DNA from: Vallitaleaceae bacterium 9-2
Lineage (GTDB): Bacteria; Bacillota; Clostridia; Lachnospirales; Vallitaleaceae
Assembly (NCBI GenBank): GCA_038396585.1
Contig: CP121691.1
Span: 1,860,001-1,924,000, forward strand
DNA: 64,000 bases
Direction of reading: 5' to 3'
Shown here: positions 1 to 9,804 of the stretch, in pieces
Position numbering within the stretch: the stretch's first letter is position 1
How the letters are laid out: each line of letters opens with the position of its first letter
The notes under the pieces: model-generated
What the model was told of the DNA's origin: nothing
Seen by the model: the letters and a program-made list of their open reading frames with translations, nothing else
Databases searched by the model: none
Program-made: the position numbers and the translations under genes

Positions 1-703
1 CTGCAATCGAATCTATCCCCACCTGACCAAATACTTTTTTCTTGGCGAGCGCGACATATATATTGCCAGGACCCACAATCTTATCTACCTTTTGGATTGT
101 TTGAGTCCCATAGGCTAAGGCGCCAATGGCTTGGGCACCGCCAACTTTAAGAATTTTTTTTATGCCACAGATGTCTGCTGCAACGAGTGTTGTCGGATTG
201 ATTTGTCCGTTTTTTAGCATAGGCGTCGTCATGGTAATATCCGCCACTCCTGCCACAAGTGCAGGAATAACATTCATCAAGACGCTGGATGGGTATACTG
301 CTGTTCCGCCCGGAACATAGACACCAACCCGCTCAATCGGTGATATTTTTTGACCGAGCATTGTGCCAAAAGCATCTGTATCAAACCAGGAATATTTTTT
401 TTGCTTCATATGATAACTATAGATTTTTTCATAGGCACGCTTGATGACACGAATAAGGTCGGTATCGACTTGCTTATATGCCTCTTTGATTTCGGCTTCT
501 GAAACAAAAAGCGTCTCTTGGGTAAGTTTTACTTGATCAAACTGCTCGCTGTATTTGATTAAAGCAGCATTCCCTTTGTTTTTGACCGTATCTAAAATTT
601 GACTTACACTTTGTTCATACTCTTCATAGGAAGTCTGTTCACGTGTTTTTAAAAAATCATCAATAATCAATTTTTTGTTGTTGCGTAAATCATATCTTTT
701 CAT
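1..703 (-). CDS. hisD: Histidinol dehydrogenase, C-terminal part outside window
   Basis: HisD oxidises L-histidinol to L-histidine in two NAD-dependent steps, the end of histidine synthesis. The 234 residues visible here are the N-terminal half. They include the family signatures GVYVPGG (near residue 122) and, at the cut end, GPGNIYVALAKKKVFG followed by VGIDSIA. The start ATG at 703 has a GAGGAG site six bases upstream, and hisG ends 15 bases before it, so the gene is third in the hisZ-hisG-hisD operon. The zinc and catalytic residues of the C-terminal half cannot be checked. Identity is secure from the motifs and the operon. Confidence 0.95.
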   Translation of the reverse strand, partial: MKRYDLRNNKKLIIDDFLKTREQTSYEEYEQSVSQILDTVKNKGNAALIKYSEQFDQVKLTQETLFVSEAEIKEAYKQVDTDLIRVIKRAYEKIYSYHMKQKKYSWFDTDAFGTMLGQKISPIERVGVYVPGGTAVYPSSVLMNVIPALVAGVADITMTTPMLKNGQINPTTLVAADICGIKKILKVGGAQAIGALAYGTQTIQKVDKIVGPGNIYVALAKKKVFGQVGIDSIA

Positions 704-717
704 TGGCTACTCCTCAT

Positions 718-1353
718 CTATTGCAAAGTATCTCGCAATTGTGTAATCATCGCATTAATCCGCTCACTTTCCATTTTCATACTCACACGATTAACAATCA
801 TACGTGCTGATAATGGACAAATCGTCTCTAAAACAACAAGACCATTTTCCTTAAGTGTTGTACCTGTTTCAACAATATCGACAATAACTTCAGACAATCC
901 AACAAGAGGTGCAAGCTCAATCGAACCATTGAGTTTAATGATTTCTACTTTTTGATTTTTTTTATTATAAAAATAATCTTTGGCAATATTAGGATATTTG
1001 GTTGCAACACGAATGGAGTTATTGTATTTAAGTTGTTCTTTCATCTTTTGTGGACCGGCAACCACCATATTGCACTTACCAAATCCAAGGTCAACCACTT
1101 CATAAAGATTACGTCGTTCTTCTAGAATCGTATCTTTTCCGACAACACCTATGTCAGCCGCACCATATTCAACATAGGTTGGTACGTCGCTTGCTTTTGC
1201 CAAAAAAAACTTTAATTTTAGTTCTTCATTTACAAAAATAAGTTTACGTGTATCCGTATACATCTCTTCACAGGTGATTCCTTGTTCTTCCAGTAATTTT
1301 AAAGCTTTCTTGGCTAAACGGCCCTTTGCAAGAGCAAATGTTAAGTAGCGCAT
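718..1353 (-). CDS. hisG: ATP phosphoribosyltransferase, short form catalytic subunit
   Basis: HisG condenses ATP with PRPP, the first committed step of histidine synthesis. At 211 residues it is the short form, which lacks the C-terminal regulatory domain and needs HisZ for activity and feedback inhibition. The N-terminus ([17 protein letters not shown]) and the later segment [16 protein letters not shown] are typical; the latter is the PRPP-binding region. Its ATG overlaps the hisZ stop by one base (TAATG) and is preceded by AAGGAGG, so the two subunits are probably translationally coupled. Confidence 0.96.
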   Translation of the reverse strand: MRYLTFALAKGRLAKKALKLLEEQGITCEEMYTDTRKLIFVNEELKLKFFLAKASDVPTYVEYGAADIGVVGKDTILEERRNLYEVVDLGFGKCNMVVAGPQKMKEQLKYNNSIRVATKYPNIAKDYFYNKKNQKVEIIKLNGSIELAPLVGLSEVIVDIVETGTTLKENGLVVLETICPLSARMIVNRVSMKMESERINAMITQLRDTLQ

Positions 1354-2615
1354 TATAGGCCTCCTTTTGATAAGTCACTTAAGTTTACCGTATTGGTTTC
1401 ATCCGTTGACAAATTAATGAGTTCAACTGTATCTGCAGCATTAATATACATAATCCCGCCAATATTTTTATTCTTTCCATATTCTTTAGCTATATCCAAC
1501 GCTTGGTTTTTGGTATCCAATTCCACGGTCATTTTCTGGCGTCGAAGAACTTGAGCGAGCTCAATAGCTGTTTTTCTATAGGCTTTATTATAAACAATCA
1601 GCGTATTGGTGGATGGAACATCAATTGCTATCATTTGACGCATAATAGCGCTTAACAACTCGTCTATACGTATGGCAAAGCCAACCGCCGGCATATCATA
1701 GGCAAAAGTGCTTAGTAGCGCATCGTATCGACCACCATCAACAACACTTACACCTGTTCCATAGGTAAAACCCTTAAAAATAATCCCGGTATAGTATTGT
1801 AACTGTGAGACCATTCCTAAATCAAAAGATACATAAGAGCTTAATTTATATTCCTTAAGAATGTTATACACCTCTTTGATTCGCTCGATGGCTTCAAGGG
1901 CAGTAGTGTTGGTCGTTAGTTCCTTTGCCCGTGCTAATACTTCTTCTTGACCAAAGAGCTTTGGAAGCTCAAGCAACCCGTTTTTTGCAGCACTTTCTAT
2001 TTTTAAATCTTCCAAAAGCTCCTCAAGAGCAATGTAATTTTTTGCATCAATAAGGCTGCGTACTTCCTCTCGCAGTTCATCACTTAACCCTGCTTCAGCA
2101 GCTAAACCTTTAAAAAAACCTGCATGGCCTATATCAAGTTGAAATTCTTGTAAGCCTGTAGCAAGTAAAGCGTTAATGGCTAATGCAATGCTTTCGGCAT
2201 CGGCATCGGCATTGCCAATACCAATACACTCAACTCCTGCTTGCGTATATTCTCTTAACTTTCCTTGATAGTTTTCATTATTGTAAAAAACATTTCCCAA
2301 ATATGAAAAACGTTTGGGTGAACGTTCATGATTATAAAATGTGGCTGTATACCTAGCAATACTTGGCGTCACATCTGGTCGTAGCGACAAGATATCCCCT
2401 TCCCGATTAAAAAATTTATAGAGATTTTTGCTATCTTGTGTCCCTCGCTCATAATGATAGATATCAAAATATTCAAACATCGGCGTTTGAACTTGTTCAT
2501 ATCCATATTGATTAAAGACATTGAGGATCTGTTGTTCAATATGTTGTTTTTTACGAGTATCTAATGGATGAATATCTCTTAGTCCTTCTACCGTGTGTAA
2601 AATTTGCTTGGTCAT
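1353..2615 (-). CDS. hisZ: ATP phosphoribosyltransferase regulatory subunit (HisRS-like)
   Basis: HisZ is a paralogue of histidyl-tRNA synthetase that has lost aminoacylation. It assembles with short HisG as a histidine-sensing regulatory subunit. The class II synthetase-like core is visible: GLRDIHP near the N-terminus, [11 protein letters not shown] near residue 95, and GGRYDALL near residue 290. I chose the ATG at 2615 (420 residues) because AAGGAG lies seven bases upstream; an in-frame ATG at 2639 has no such site. It is the first gene of the his operon, behind the promoter at 2680-2708. Confidence 0.95.
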   Translation of the reverse strand: MTKQILHTVEGLRDIHPLDTRKKQHIEQQILNVFNQYGYEQVQTPMFEYFDIYHYERGTQDSKNLYKFFNREGDILSLRPDVTPSIARYTATFYNHERSPKRFSYLGNVFYNNENYQGKLREYTQAGVECIGIGNADADAESIALAINALLATGLQEFQLDIGHAGFFKGLAAEAGLSDELREEVRSLIDAKNYIALEELLEDLKIESAAKNGLLELPKLFGQEEVLARAKELTTNTTALEAIERIKEVYNILKEYKLSSYVSFDLGMVSQLQYYTGIIFKGFTYGTGVSVVDGGRYDALLSTFAYDMPAVGFAIRIDELLSAIMRQMIAIDVPSTNTLIVYNKAYRKTAIELAQVLRRQKMTVELDTKNQALDIAKEYGKNKNIGGIMYINAADTVELINLSTDETNTVNLSDLSKGGL

Positions 2616-2679
2616 AACGTCACTCCTTAACTTTATCATGGCGCAGTGCTAATTTGCTAATTTATTAAACTTGCTATTT

Positions 2680-2708
2680 ATTATATGGGATGAACAAGAC
2701 CTTGTCAA
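2680..2708 (-). promoter_or_regulatory. Consensus sigma-A promoter of the his operon
   Basis: On the minus strand TTGACA (2703-2708) and TATAAT (2680-2685) are separated by 17 bases, a perfect vegetative promoter. The leader to the hisZ start is about 58 bases. It is too short for a T-box and shows no terminator-like hairpin, so histidine-specific attenuation is not evident here. Confidence 0.85.
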
Positions 2709-2724
2709 TTGTTTTCTCACATTT

Positions 2725-3255
2725 TTATGAATCATGAAGGTATTGATCTAGCGCATCGATATAGTGAACGATATATCCATCTTTATTATGGACTTCAATA
2801 CACTCTTTAAATGCTTCAAAAGGTATGGACTTGGGTCCGCCGTTATTGGCAAGTGTAATTTTTTCAACAATGAATGAAAAAGGAACAAAATATATCTTTT
2901 CTTGAGAACTAAAATAAATCAGAAAAAAAGACGTCCCCTCGTGTTTTTCAAAGTCTTTCATAAAATCAATCTGGTGATGGTGAATGTTTTTTAACGGGAA
3001 GCGTTTAAGTTTTGTTTCTTTTGCATCAAAGCAAATAGGATAACCCTGTACAAGGCCAATATAATCAACCGTGGAGCGTTCTTCAAAAAAAGCCTTTTTG
3101 ATATTTCCATGTGCCGGGTCCAGTTCTACCGGTTTAATGGGTGTTGGTATTTTTTGTATTAACCCCAGTTGGTGCTCGCGATATTTTGTGTTGGTCAAAT
3201 TAATATATTCTTCCAAGGCACTTCCTCGAAGTCCTCGACTACGATAATAAGCCAT
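2725..3255 (-). CDS. recU: Holliday junction resolvase RecU
   Basis: RecU is the Firmicute Holliday-junction resolvase, a dimeric PD-(D/E)xK nuclease acting in recombinational repair and chromosome segregation. The 176-residue length fits. Family features are the N-terminal RGSALEEYINLTN, the KIPTPI segment, STVDYIG (the active-site Asp), and CFDAKET, which carries the E and K of the nuclease motif. In many Firmicutes recU lies beside a penicillin-binding protein gene. Here it sits between queG and the his promoter. AAGG precedes the ATG. Confidence 0.93.
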   Translation of the reverse strand: MAYYRSRGLRGSALEEYINLTNTKYREHQLGLIQKIPTPIKPVELDPAHGNIKKAFFEERSTVDYIGLVQGYPICFDAKETKLKRFPLKNIHHHQIDFMKDFEKHEGTSFFLIYFSSQEKIYFVPFSFIVEKITLANNGGPKSIPFEAFKECIEVHNKDGYIVHYIDALDQYLHDS

Positions 3256-3256
3256 C

Positions 3257-4228
3257 TTACTTGCCTTCTCTTTCTTTTAGTATTTGTTGTATGTTACGCT
3301 TAAAGCGTTTATTACCAATCCACCCTGCAGATGTTTGTCCGAATTTATTTTTAAAGGAACGATTCGATAGTTGCATGAGTTCATCAACAGATTGAATCGG
3401 TTCCACGAGCATAGGACGCCGATAGTCCTCTAAGGATATACCGTTAAGTGGACATACACGCTGACATGTGTCACAACCATAGACATAGCCATCTAATGTT
3501 AATGTCGGATCGATTTCGTCTAAAAAAGTGTCCCAATGCTTTGATTGGGTTAAATACGAAATACATCGATGGGAGGTTAGTTGTCCAAAGTTTACAATTG
3601 CCTGATTGGGACAGCTTTTAGCGCAGCGACCACAGGTCTGACAGTAAGGGTGAAAAAAACTACTGTAGTCTAAAGGACTTTGTAGCGGTGGAACCATCGG
3701 AAGTTCCAGTGGTAAATCGGTGAGAATATAGCCGATATAAAAACGTGTTCCAAACTTTGGATGAATTAACAAACTGCTGCGTCCGATTTTCACTAATCCT
3801 GTTTGAAGTAGAATTGATTTATCATTTAGTGGTCCCATATCAGCATAAGCTTTCGTTTTTGCATTATAATTTGTTTGAAGATAGGCTTCTAAATGGCTGC
3901 ATTGTTCGAGTATTTGCGCATGGTAATCTCTAGATATAGATGCCTTAGAGATTCGCACTTGGTCGTGGGTTAAATTATCTTGTCTTGAAAACTCCATGGC
4001 ATAGGGATAGATGATGACCAAAATAGTCTTTGCCCCTTGGACATAATGGGAAGGATCATAGACTTTAGATGATGTTGTCGAAAAGTCCGTATCCAGATAG
4101 CATTTGGATTCTGTTTTTCTTTGTTGAATAAAATTGGCATAACCAATGTTGGGTTCTGCGGTGCAAAACCCAAGATCAGCTATACCAATTGATTGTGCGT
4201 ATGCTTGTATTTTTTTTATTTGTGTCAT
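3257..4228 (-). CDS. queG: Epoxyqueuosine reductase
   Basis: QueG reduces epoxyqueuosine to queuosine in the tRNA anticodon wobble position, using cobalamin and two [4Fe-4S] clusters. The ferredoxin-like module is clear: CQTCGRCAKSCP (about residues 191-204), then CDTCQRVCP (about 250-258). The 323-residue length and the C-terminal FGQTSAGWIGNKRFKRN helix match the short QueG form without extra HEAT repeats. Its start overlaps the upstream pseudouridine synthase by four bases (ATGA) and its end abuts recU. No other queuosine genes are in the window. Confidence 0.95.
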   Translation of the reverse strand: MTQIKKIQAYAQSIGIADLGFCTAEPNIGYANFIQQRKTESKCYLDTDFSTTSSKVYDPSHYVQGAKTILVIIYPYAMEFSRQDNLTHDQVRISKASISRDYHAQILEQCSHLEAYLQTNYNAKTKAYADMGPLNDKSILLQTGLVKIGRSSLLIHPKFGTRFYIGYILTDLPLELPMVPPLQSPLDYSSFFHPYCQTCGRCAKSCPNQAIVNFGQLTSHRCISYLTQSKHWDTFLDEIDPTLTLDGYVYGCDTCQRVCPLNGISLEDYRRPMLVEPIQSVDELMQLSNRSFKNKFGQTSAGWIGNKRFKRNIQQILKEREGK

Positions 4229-5202
4229 AAAGCCTCACCTTTTCCTAGAAACGCATTAAATATTTTGGGATAAGGAGCTATAAATTGTTGCTTATTCAAA
4301 TAAGCGAGAGGTTCTTCGATATGTAAAAAAGTATAGGAATAACTATGCAAAAGTTGGTTTTGAACACCGTATTTTTTATAAAAATATGTATTCTTATCTT
4401 CAACACCATACTTTAGATCACCAATGATTGGATGATGAATACTCGATAGATGGTGGCGAATTTGATGGGTTTTCCCCGTCATTAGTTCGACTTCAACTAA
4501 CGTCCAATCTTCATCCGAATCATATGCCATCGGATGGATAATAGTATGGATATAATCTCCAGATGCGTTAGAAACCATACGCACCTGGTTATCCCTACCC
4601 TTTTTTTGATATCCTTTTAGCTCAATGGTTGCATCAAGTCGCCCAAGCACAATCGCTCGGTAGCGCTTATCGACTTGGTGGGACTTAATGCTTTGATTTA
4701 TAGTACGTAGTGCCAATGCATTCTTACCAATCAGTATTAATCCCGTTGTATTACGATCAAGACGGTTGCATACGCCGTATCGGTCCAACACGTCTTGATA
4801 GACAATGTTGTTCTTTTTAGCATAAGCGCTATATTGCTCTACAATGTTATCATCTTTACCATTAGGTTGTGATAAGATTGCCTTAGGTTTATTATACACT
4901 AAGATATGTTCATCTTCATAGATAATATTTTCCTGAAGTAACGGCGATTGATTTTTTATTACTTCTGATTCGGATGTATCACCTGCACTAAACTTTTGAA
5001 AGGTTTCTTTTGAAAAATAAAATTGAATTTCGTCGTTAAGTGCACACCGTTCATCCCCTTTGATTTTTTTTCCGTTAAGCACAATATTCTTCTTGCGAAA
5101 CATTTTAAAAACAAAAGATTTTTTGGCATTTTTTAAAACCTTAAAACAAATTTTATCGATACGTTCTCCTGCATATTGGTTTGTGATTTTTATTGATTCC
5201 AT
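4225..5202 (-). CDS. RluA-family pseudouridine synthase with S4 domain
   Basis: This protein should isomerise uridine to pseudouridine in rRNA or tRNA. The first ~75 residues form an S4-like RNA-binding domain. The catalytic motif is seen as CNRLDRNTTGL near residue 145, with Asp as the nucleophile; the family's usual initial His is replaced by Asn, a known variation. GKTHQIRHHL later in the protein is the conserved RluA C-terminal motif. The exact target base cannot be read from sequence. The gene is coupled to queG by an ATGA overlap, suggesting joint expression of RNA-modification genes. Confidence 0.9.
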   Translation of the reverse strand: MESIKITNQYAGERIDKICFKVLKNAKKSFVFKMFRKKNIVLNGKKIKGDERCALNDEIQFYFSKETFQKFSAGDTSESEVIKNQSPLLQENIIYEDEHILVYNKPKAILSQPNGKDDNIVEQYSAYAKKNNIVYQDVLDRYGVCNRLDRNTTGLILIGKNALALRTINQSIKSHQVDKRYRAIVLGRLDATIELKGYQKKGRDNQVRMVSNASGDYIHTIIHPMAYDSDEDWTLVEVELMTGKTHQIRHHLSSIHHPIIGDLKYGVEDKNTYFYKKYGVQNQLLHSYSYTFLHIEEPLAYLNKQQFIAPYPKIFNAFLGKGEAL

Positions 5203-5218
5203 ATATGTTATCCAATCA

Positions 5219-5821
5219 TTAATGTGCTTTGATAATTAATGCTTCAGCTATACGTTCCATTTTTTCTGAATCCATCTTTTGAGCCTGAGACTTAACATTT
5301 GTTTTTAATTGTTTATAGAGGCTATCAAAATCATTGTAGATTTTTACAGGCTCATGATGTCCTTTTGGACGAATAATACTTTCAATAATTTGCTTGGTAT
5401 CTTTAGTATTTTTTTTCGGTGGGATAAGGACAAATACTCCGACACAGGTAATAACAATGGCTTCACAAAAATACGTTGTCTTTCCACGGATGATGGGAAG
5501 TTCTCCAAGTACAAGAAATTGTGGACTCAGTTTTTCTAACAATATAAACTGTTCTTCCTCGAGTGGTTTATATCTTGAAAAACTGATAGCTTTTGCAAGA
5601 TATTGAGCAAAGGGAAGAATAAGTAACGCACTGACAACCATGAATAATGGTTCAATTTCATAAAAGAGTGTTTTTCCAACACTAAACACAGCCAGGCAAA
5701 AACCTAACATAATAAATGTCCACTTATAATTGTGTCTTTTTATATATTGGGTATACCCATATTCTCCTCTTAAACGTTGCTTATTTTCCCGTGTGTCCAA
5801 ATCCACCTTCACCTCGCACAC
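5219..5821 (-). CDS. Unrecognised small membrane protein
   Basis: I do not recognise this 200-residue protein. Two hydrophobic segments lie near residues 32-50 and 56-78, followed by a soluble region with a beta-rich stretch ([16 protein letters not shown], then [15 protein letters not shown]) and a charged C-terminus. The strand pattern loosely recalls nuclease-related NERD domains, but no catalytic residues could be assigned. The first ATG (5821) lies 41 bases inside dut in another frame. A TTG at codon 8 is an alternative start, and no strong ribosome site decides between them. It is tightly packed between dut and an RluA-type gene. Confidence 0.65.
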   Translation of the reverse strand: MCEVKVDLDTRENKQRLRGEYGYTQYIKRHNYKWTFIMLGFCLAVFSVGKTLFYEIEPLFMVVSALLILPFAQYLAKAISFSRYKPLEEEQFILLEKLSPQFLVLGELPIIRGKTTYFCEAIVITCVGVFVLIPPKKNTKDTKQIIESIIRPKGHHEPVKIYNDFDSLYKQLKTNVKSQAQKMDSEKMERIAEALIIKAH

Positions 5822-6230
5822 TCTCTTCTAATTGGTTAGTTTCAACGAAAACACCATGAACAATGGGGTTAAATACCATCTGCGCAATACGCTCTCCATG
5901 TTGAATGACAAACCCCTCACTTCCATGATTAATCATAATAATTTTAATTTCCCCACGATAATCCGCATCAATTGTACCTGGAGAATTGACCAAGGATATC
6001 CCATGTTTTAATGCAAGGCCACTTCTAGGGCGTATTTGTGCTTCATAACCATCCGGAATAGCTATTTTTATTCCTGTTGGAACTAAGGTAATCTCTCCTG
6101 GTTCAAGTACTTTTTCCTTGTCTAAGCAAGCATATAAATCCATTCCTGCGGACTGCTCCGTTTGATATTGGGGTAATCCCAGTGTTTTTCCAGCTTCGGT
6201 CCGTTCGATAAATACATTAATTTTTTCCAT
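5781..6230 (-). CDS. dut: dUTP diphosphatase
   Basis: Dut hydrolyses dUTP to dUMP and pyrophosphate, keeping uracil out of DNA and feeding thymidylate synthesis. All five motifs of the trimeric family are present in order: [29 protein letters not shown] (catalytic Asp), RIAQMVF, and the C-terminal [11 protein letters not shown] arm. The 149-residue length is normal. AAAGGAG precedes the ATG. It follows the M16 peptidase gene, a pairing often seen in Clostridia, and its 3' end overlaps the next gene. Confidence 0.97.
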   Translation of the reverse strand: MEKINVFIERTEAGKTLGLPQYQTEQSAGMDLYACLDKEKVLEPGEITLVPTGIKIAIPDGYEAQIRPRSGLALKHGISLVNSPGTIDADYRGEIKIIMINHGSEGFVIQHGERIAQMVFNPIVHGVFVETNQLEESVRGEGGFGHTGK

Positions 6231-6251
6231 GTGTTCTCCTTTGTATGTGTC

Positions 6252-7496
6252 TTAGCCTAATTTATCAATATCAACCTCATTAGGTGTCGCCAATGTAATA
6301 CTTTCTTTATTTAGATTAAAGGTTTCATGTATCAGTCGATTTACATCGTCTAAGGATACATTATTAATCCCTTCAATTAGATCATCCATTGATTTGATGT
6401 GTTTTTTTAATAATGAACCTTTTCCATAATGGGACATACGTGCTCCCATATTTTCCATACCAATAATAGTATTGCTTTTTAATTGTTCTTTTGTCTCTAA
6501 TAGTTCCTGTGCAGTAATGCCTTCAGCTAGTAAAAGCTCCGTCTCTCCACGAATTGCTTCATATAAACGTGGGATTTGGGATGCACTAGTTGCAGCATAG
6601 GTCGTAAATAAACCGGTTTGATAGAAGGTTTCAATATAGCTATATATCGAGTATGCCAAACCTTGTTCTTCTCGAATGCTTTGAAACAAACGGCTATTTA
6701 ATCCGCCACCGACAATTGCGCTCAAAATATTCATTCCATAGACATCCTCATGGAAATAATTAATTGATGGGTAGCTGATGGCTAAATGCCCCTGTTCGAT
6801 ATCTTTTTTAAACGCTTTTTTTCCAGGAACATATACAATAGGTGCCACACGATGTGTTGGCTCTCCTGAGACAATATCCGAAAAAGCTTTTTCTATTTTT
6901 TGTGATGCTTGTTCAAAATCTATTTTACCGACAATGGATATTACAATATTATCCCCGACATAGCGAGATTGAATATAATCTTGCAGCATCGTAGGGTTCA
7001 TGCTTTTTATCGTATCTTTTGTTCCGATGATATTATATCCAATGGCATGATCTGGCCAAACGGTTGAATGCATTTCATCTAAAACAATCTCTTCAGGACT
7101 GTCTTCATACATTGAATACTCTTCCAGGATAATTCCTTTTTCCTTTTCAATATCTTCTTCATAAAAATTCGAATGTTGAATCATATCGGATAAGATGTCA
7201 ATGACTTCATCAAGATGTTCATCCAGTACATGTGCATAAAAACACACATATTCCTTTGAAGTATATGCGTTAATTCTTCCTCCGATGCGACTCATGGTAT
7301 CCGCCAATTGTCTAGCTGTATAGTTTGGCGTTCCTTTAAAAAACATATGCTCGATAAAATGTGTAATTCCATTATTGATCAATGTTTCATCAACAGAGCC
7401 GACTTTAATATAGATTCCGATCGATACGGAACGGACAAATGGCACTTCTTCGCCAATAACACGTATATGGTTTGAAAGTTCTTTGTTGTATAGCAA
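6252..7496 (-). CDS. M16 family zinc peptidase (pitrilysin-like)
   Basis: This is a 414-residue member of the M16 metalloprotease family, the single-unit type resembling mitochondrial processing peptidase beta and Bacillus MlpA. The inverted zinc motif HxxEH is seen as HFIEHMFF near residue 45, with the third ligand Glu expected in the EEYSMYEDSPEE stretch. GGGLNSRLFQSIREEQGLAYS is the conserved C-terminal domain signature. I place the start at TTG 7496 because AGGAGG lies six bases upstream; the longer reading frame to 7550 has no site. The physiological substrate is unknown. It lies between pnp and dut. Confidence 0.92.
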   Translation of the reverse strand: MLYNKELSNHIRVIGEEVPFVRSVSIGIYIKVGSVDETLINNGITHFIEHMFFKGTPNYTARQLADTMSRIGGRINAYTSKEYVCFYAHVLDEHLDEVIDILSDMIQHSNFYEEDIEKEKGIILEEYSMYEDSPEEIVLDEMHSTVWPDHAIGYNIIGTKDTIKSMNPTMLQDYIQSRYVGDNIVISIVGKIDFEQASQKIEKAFSDIVSGEPTHRVAPIVYVPGKKAFKKDIEQGHLAISYPSINYFHEDVYGMNILSAIVGGGLNSRLFQSIREEQGLAYSIYSYIETFYQTGLFTTYAATSASQIPRLYEAIRGETELLLAEGITAQELLETKEQLKSNTIIGMENMGARMSHYGKGSLLKKHIKSMDDLIEGINNVSLDDVNRLIHETFNLNKESITLATPNEVDIDKLG

Positions 7497-7527
7497 GTAT
7501 TTCCTCCTATAGCTAAACATAAATTTC

Positions 7528-7559
7528 AGGGAAAACACAAACAATGTCATGTTTTCCCT
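7528..7559 (-). repeat. Inverted repeat between pnp and the M16 peptidase gene
   Basis: A perfect 10-base stem, AGGGAAAACA with TGTTTTCCCT, encloses a 12-base loop. No U-run follows on the minus strand, so it is not a standard intrinsic terminator. It could act as an RNA processing or stability element between pnp and the downstream gene. Confidence 0.6.
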
Positions 7560-7594
7560 AAGATTAGCTATTTATTCAATGTTGTCTTTTATGC

Positions 7595-9685
7595 TTAATC
7601 TTCTAATAAAGCTTTTCTTGAAAGATTAATTCGTCCTTGACTATCAATTTCCATAACTTTGACAGAAATGACGTCTCCTACTTGAACGACATCTTCAACT
7701 TTGTTGACACGTTCTTTTGCAAGTTTACTAATATGTACAAGTCCATCTTTACCTGGAGCTAATTCGACAAAAGCACCAAAGTTTGTGATGCGAACAACAG
7801 TTCCGTTATAGATTGCTCCCACTTCAATGTCTTTACCAATGGTTTCGATAATATTAAGGGCTTTTTGAACCATTTCATGATCTTCACCACAAATAAATAC
7901 ACGTCCATCATCTTCAATATCAATTTTAACACCTGTTTCATCAATAATTCGGTTGATTGTTTTTCCGCGTGGTCCAACAACTTCTCCAATTTTTTCAGGA
8001 TCAATTAATGTTTGAATGATTTTTGGTGCATACGGTGATAATTCTTTTCTTGCTTCGCTGATACACACATTCATAACATCATCTAAGATAATCATACGAG
8101 ATTTTTGTGTGTTGTAGATGGCTTTTTCTACGATTTCATTGGTAAGTCCTTGAACTTTCATGTCCAATTGGATTGCAGTAATACCATCTTTTGTTCCGGC
8201 TACTTTAAAGTCCATATCGCCAAAGAAATCTTCTAATCCTTGAATATCTGTTAACAATACAAAGTCATCATCTGTCTCACCGGTTACAAGACCACACGTG
8301 ATTCCAGCGACTGGCTTTTTAATTGGAACACCTGCTGCCATTAAGGATAATGAGCTGGCACAAATACTACCTTGTGATGTCGACCCATTGGAGCTTAAAA
8401 CTTCAGACACTGTACGTATTGCATAGGGGAACTCTTCTTCTGATGGTAATACAGGAACCAATGCTCGCTCCGCCAAAGCTCCATGTCCAATCTCACGTCG
8501 ACCTGGACCTCTTGATGGTCGGCATTCACCTACTGAATAGGATGGGAAATTGTAATGATGCATATAACGCTTTCCAGTCACCAAATCATCAAGACCTTCA
8601 ATACGTTGTGTATCGCCTAGCGCTCCTAAAGTGGTGATATTTAACACTTGTGTCTCACCACGTGAGAACAGTCCACTACCATGAGTTCTTGGTAATATAT
8701 CAATTTCTGCACTAAGTGCACGGATTTCGTCTAATGCTCGACCGTCTGGACGTTTATGGTCTTTAAGAATCATTTTGCGTACAGTTTTCTTTTGATATTG
8801 GTATAAACCTTCATCAACAAGTGCCAACCAGTCTTCATTTTCAGCATAAGCTTCTTCTAAGCGCTCTTGAAATACACCCAGACGCTCTTGGCGTTGCTGT
8901 TTATCATCGGTAAATACCGCTGCTTCCATTTCTTCTGTTGGAATAAGCTCTTTCATTGATGCAAACATTGCTTCTGGGATACCGACAACTTCATATTGTT
9001 GTTTTGGTTTTCCTTCTTTTTCGACAATTGAATTAATAAATGCAACCAATTCTTTATTTAACTCATGTGCCTTAAAAATAGCTTCTATCATAAGCGCTTC
9101 AGGAATTTCATTTCCATCGGCTTCAATCATTGTGATTTTTTCGGCTGTTGAAAATACAATCAAATTCATGTCGCTTTTTTCGCGCTCTTCTGCGGTTGGA
9201 TTAAAGACAAGCTCTCCATCAACCAAACCAACAATAGTCGCACCTGTAGGACCCATAAATGGAATATCTGATATTGCAAGTGCAATGGATGTACCGTTCA
9301 TAGCAACAAGTTCGGGTTGATTATCTTGATCAACACATAATACGGTATTAACAACCGCACAATCGTTTCTGTAATCTTTTGGGAATAATGGACGAATCGG
9401 TCGGTCAATCACACGTGACGTTAATATTGAATTTTCACTTGGACGTCCTTCACGTTTGATAAATCCTCCTGGAATTTTACCGATGGCATAAAACTTTTCT
9501 TCATAATCAACACTTAATGGGAAAAAATCAATTCCCGGTCTTGGTTTTTCAGAAGCAGTTGCTGTAGATAAAACAACGGTTTCTCCATAGGTAACAATAC
9601 ATGCTCCGTTTGCTAATCCTGCTACTTTGCCGATTTCAACACTAAGGGTTCTTCCGGCTAGTTCTGTTGAATATACTCTTGACAT
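7595..9685 (-). CDS. pnp: Polyribonucleotide nucleotidyltransferase (PNPase)
   Basis: PNPase is the trimeric 3'-5' phosphorolytic exoribonuclease that degrades mRNA and processes small RNAs. At 696 residues it has the full domain set: a first RNase PH domain, an alpha-helical linker, a second RNase PH domain (GETQVLNITTLG, then the ECRPSRGPGRREIGHGALAERAL region), a KH domain with VVGPRGKTINRI, and a C-terminal S1 domain (GTVVRITNFGAFVEL). AAAGGAG precedes the ATG. It lies downstream of rpsO, as in most bacteria, but behind its own promoter-like site and a long leader hairpin. Confidence 0.98.
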   Translation of the reverse strand: MSRVYSTELAGRTLSVEIGKVAGLANGACIVTYGETVVLSTATASEKPRPGIDFFPLSVDYEEKFYAIGKIPGGFIKREGRPSENSILTSRVIDRPIRPLFPKDYRNDCAVVNTVLCVDQDNQPELVAMNGTSIALAISDIPFMGPTGATIVGLVDGELVFNPTAEEREKSDMNLIVFSTAEKITMIEADGNEIPEALMIEAIFKAHELNKELVAFINSIVEKEGKPKQQYEVVGIPEAMFASMKELIPTEEMEAAVFTDDKQQRQERLGVFQERLEEAYAENEDWLALVDEGLYQYQKKTVRKMILKDHKRPDGRALDEIRALSAEIDILPRTHGSGLFSRGETQVLNITTLGALGDTQRIEGLDDLVTGKRYMHHYNFPSYSVGECRPSRGPGRREIGHGALAERALVPVLPSEEEFPYAIRTVSEVLSSNGSTSQGSICASSLSLMAAGVPIKKPVAGITCGLVTGETDDDFVLLTDIQGLEDFFGDMDFKVAGTKDGITAIQLDMKVQGLTNEIVEKAIYNTQKSRMIILDDVMNVCISEARKELSPYAPKIIQTLIDPEKIGEVVGPRGKTINRIIDETGVKIDIEDDGRVFICGEDHEMVQKALNIIETIGKDIEVGAIYNGTVVRITNFGAFVELAPGKDGLVHISKLAKERVNKVEDVVQVGDVISVKVMEIDSQGRINLSRKALLED

Positions 9686-9705
9686 AAAATGTCTCCTTTC
9701 TTTAT

Positions 9706-9793
9706 GCCCTGAGTTCTTAGTCTTTAGTGTCTATTCTCCACGTCTTTATTTGGAGAACAAAAACTAAAAACTAATAAAATAAAACTTCAGGGC
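9706..9793 (-). promoter_or_regulatory. Long leader hairpin of pnp mRNA
   Basis: The minus-strand leader can fold into a long imperfect stem: GCCCTGA pairs with TCAGGGC, TTAGTTTTTAGT with ACTAAAGACTAA (one G-U pair), and TTCTCC with GGAGAA at the tip. It begins about five bases after the predicted transcription start and ends before the ribosome site. Enterobacterial pnp leaders carry a comparable hairpin that is cut by RNase III and used by PNPase for autocontrol. A similar role here is inference. Confidence 0.65.
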
Positions 9794-9804
9794 GTGTTGT
9801 ATTA

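Noticed and set aside
2616-2672. T-box or histidine leader peptide before hisZ
   Set aside because: The leader is under 60 bases, has no terminator pair, no T-box core and no run of His codons.
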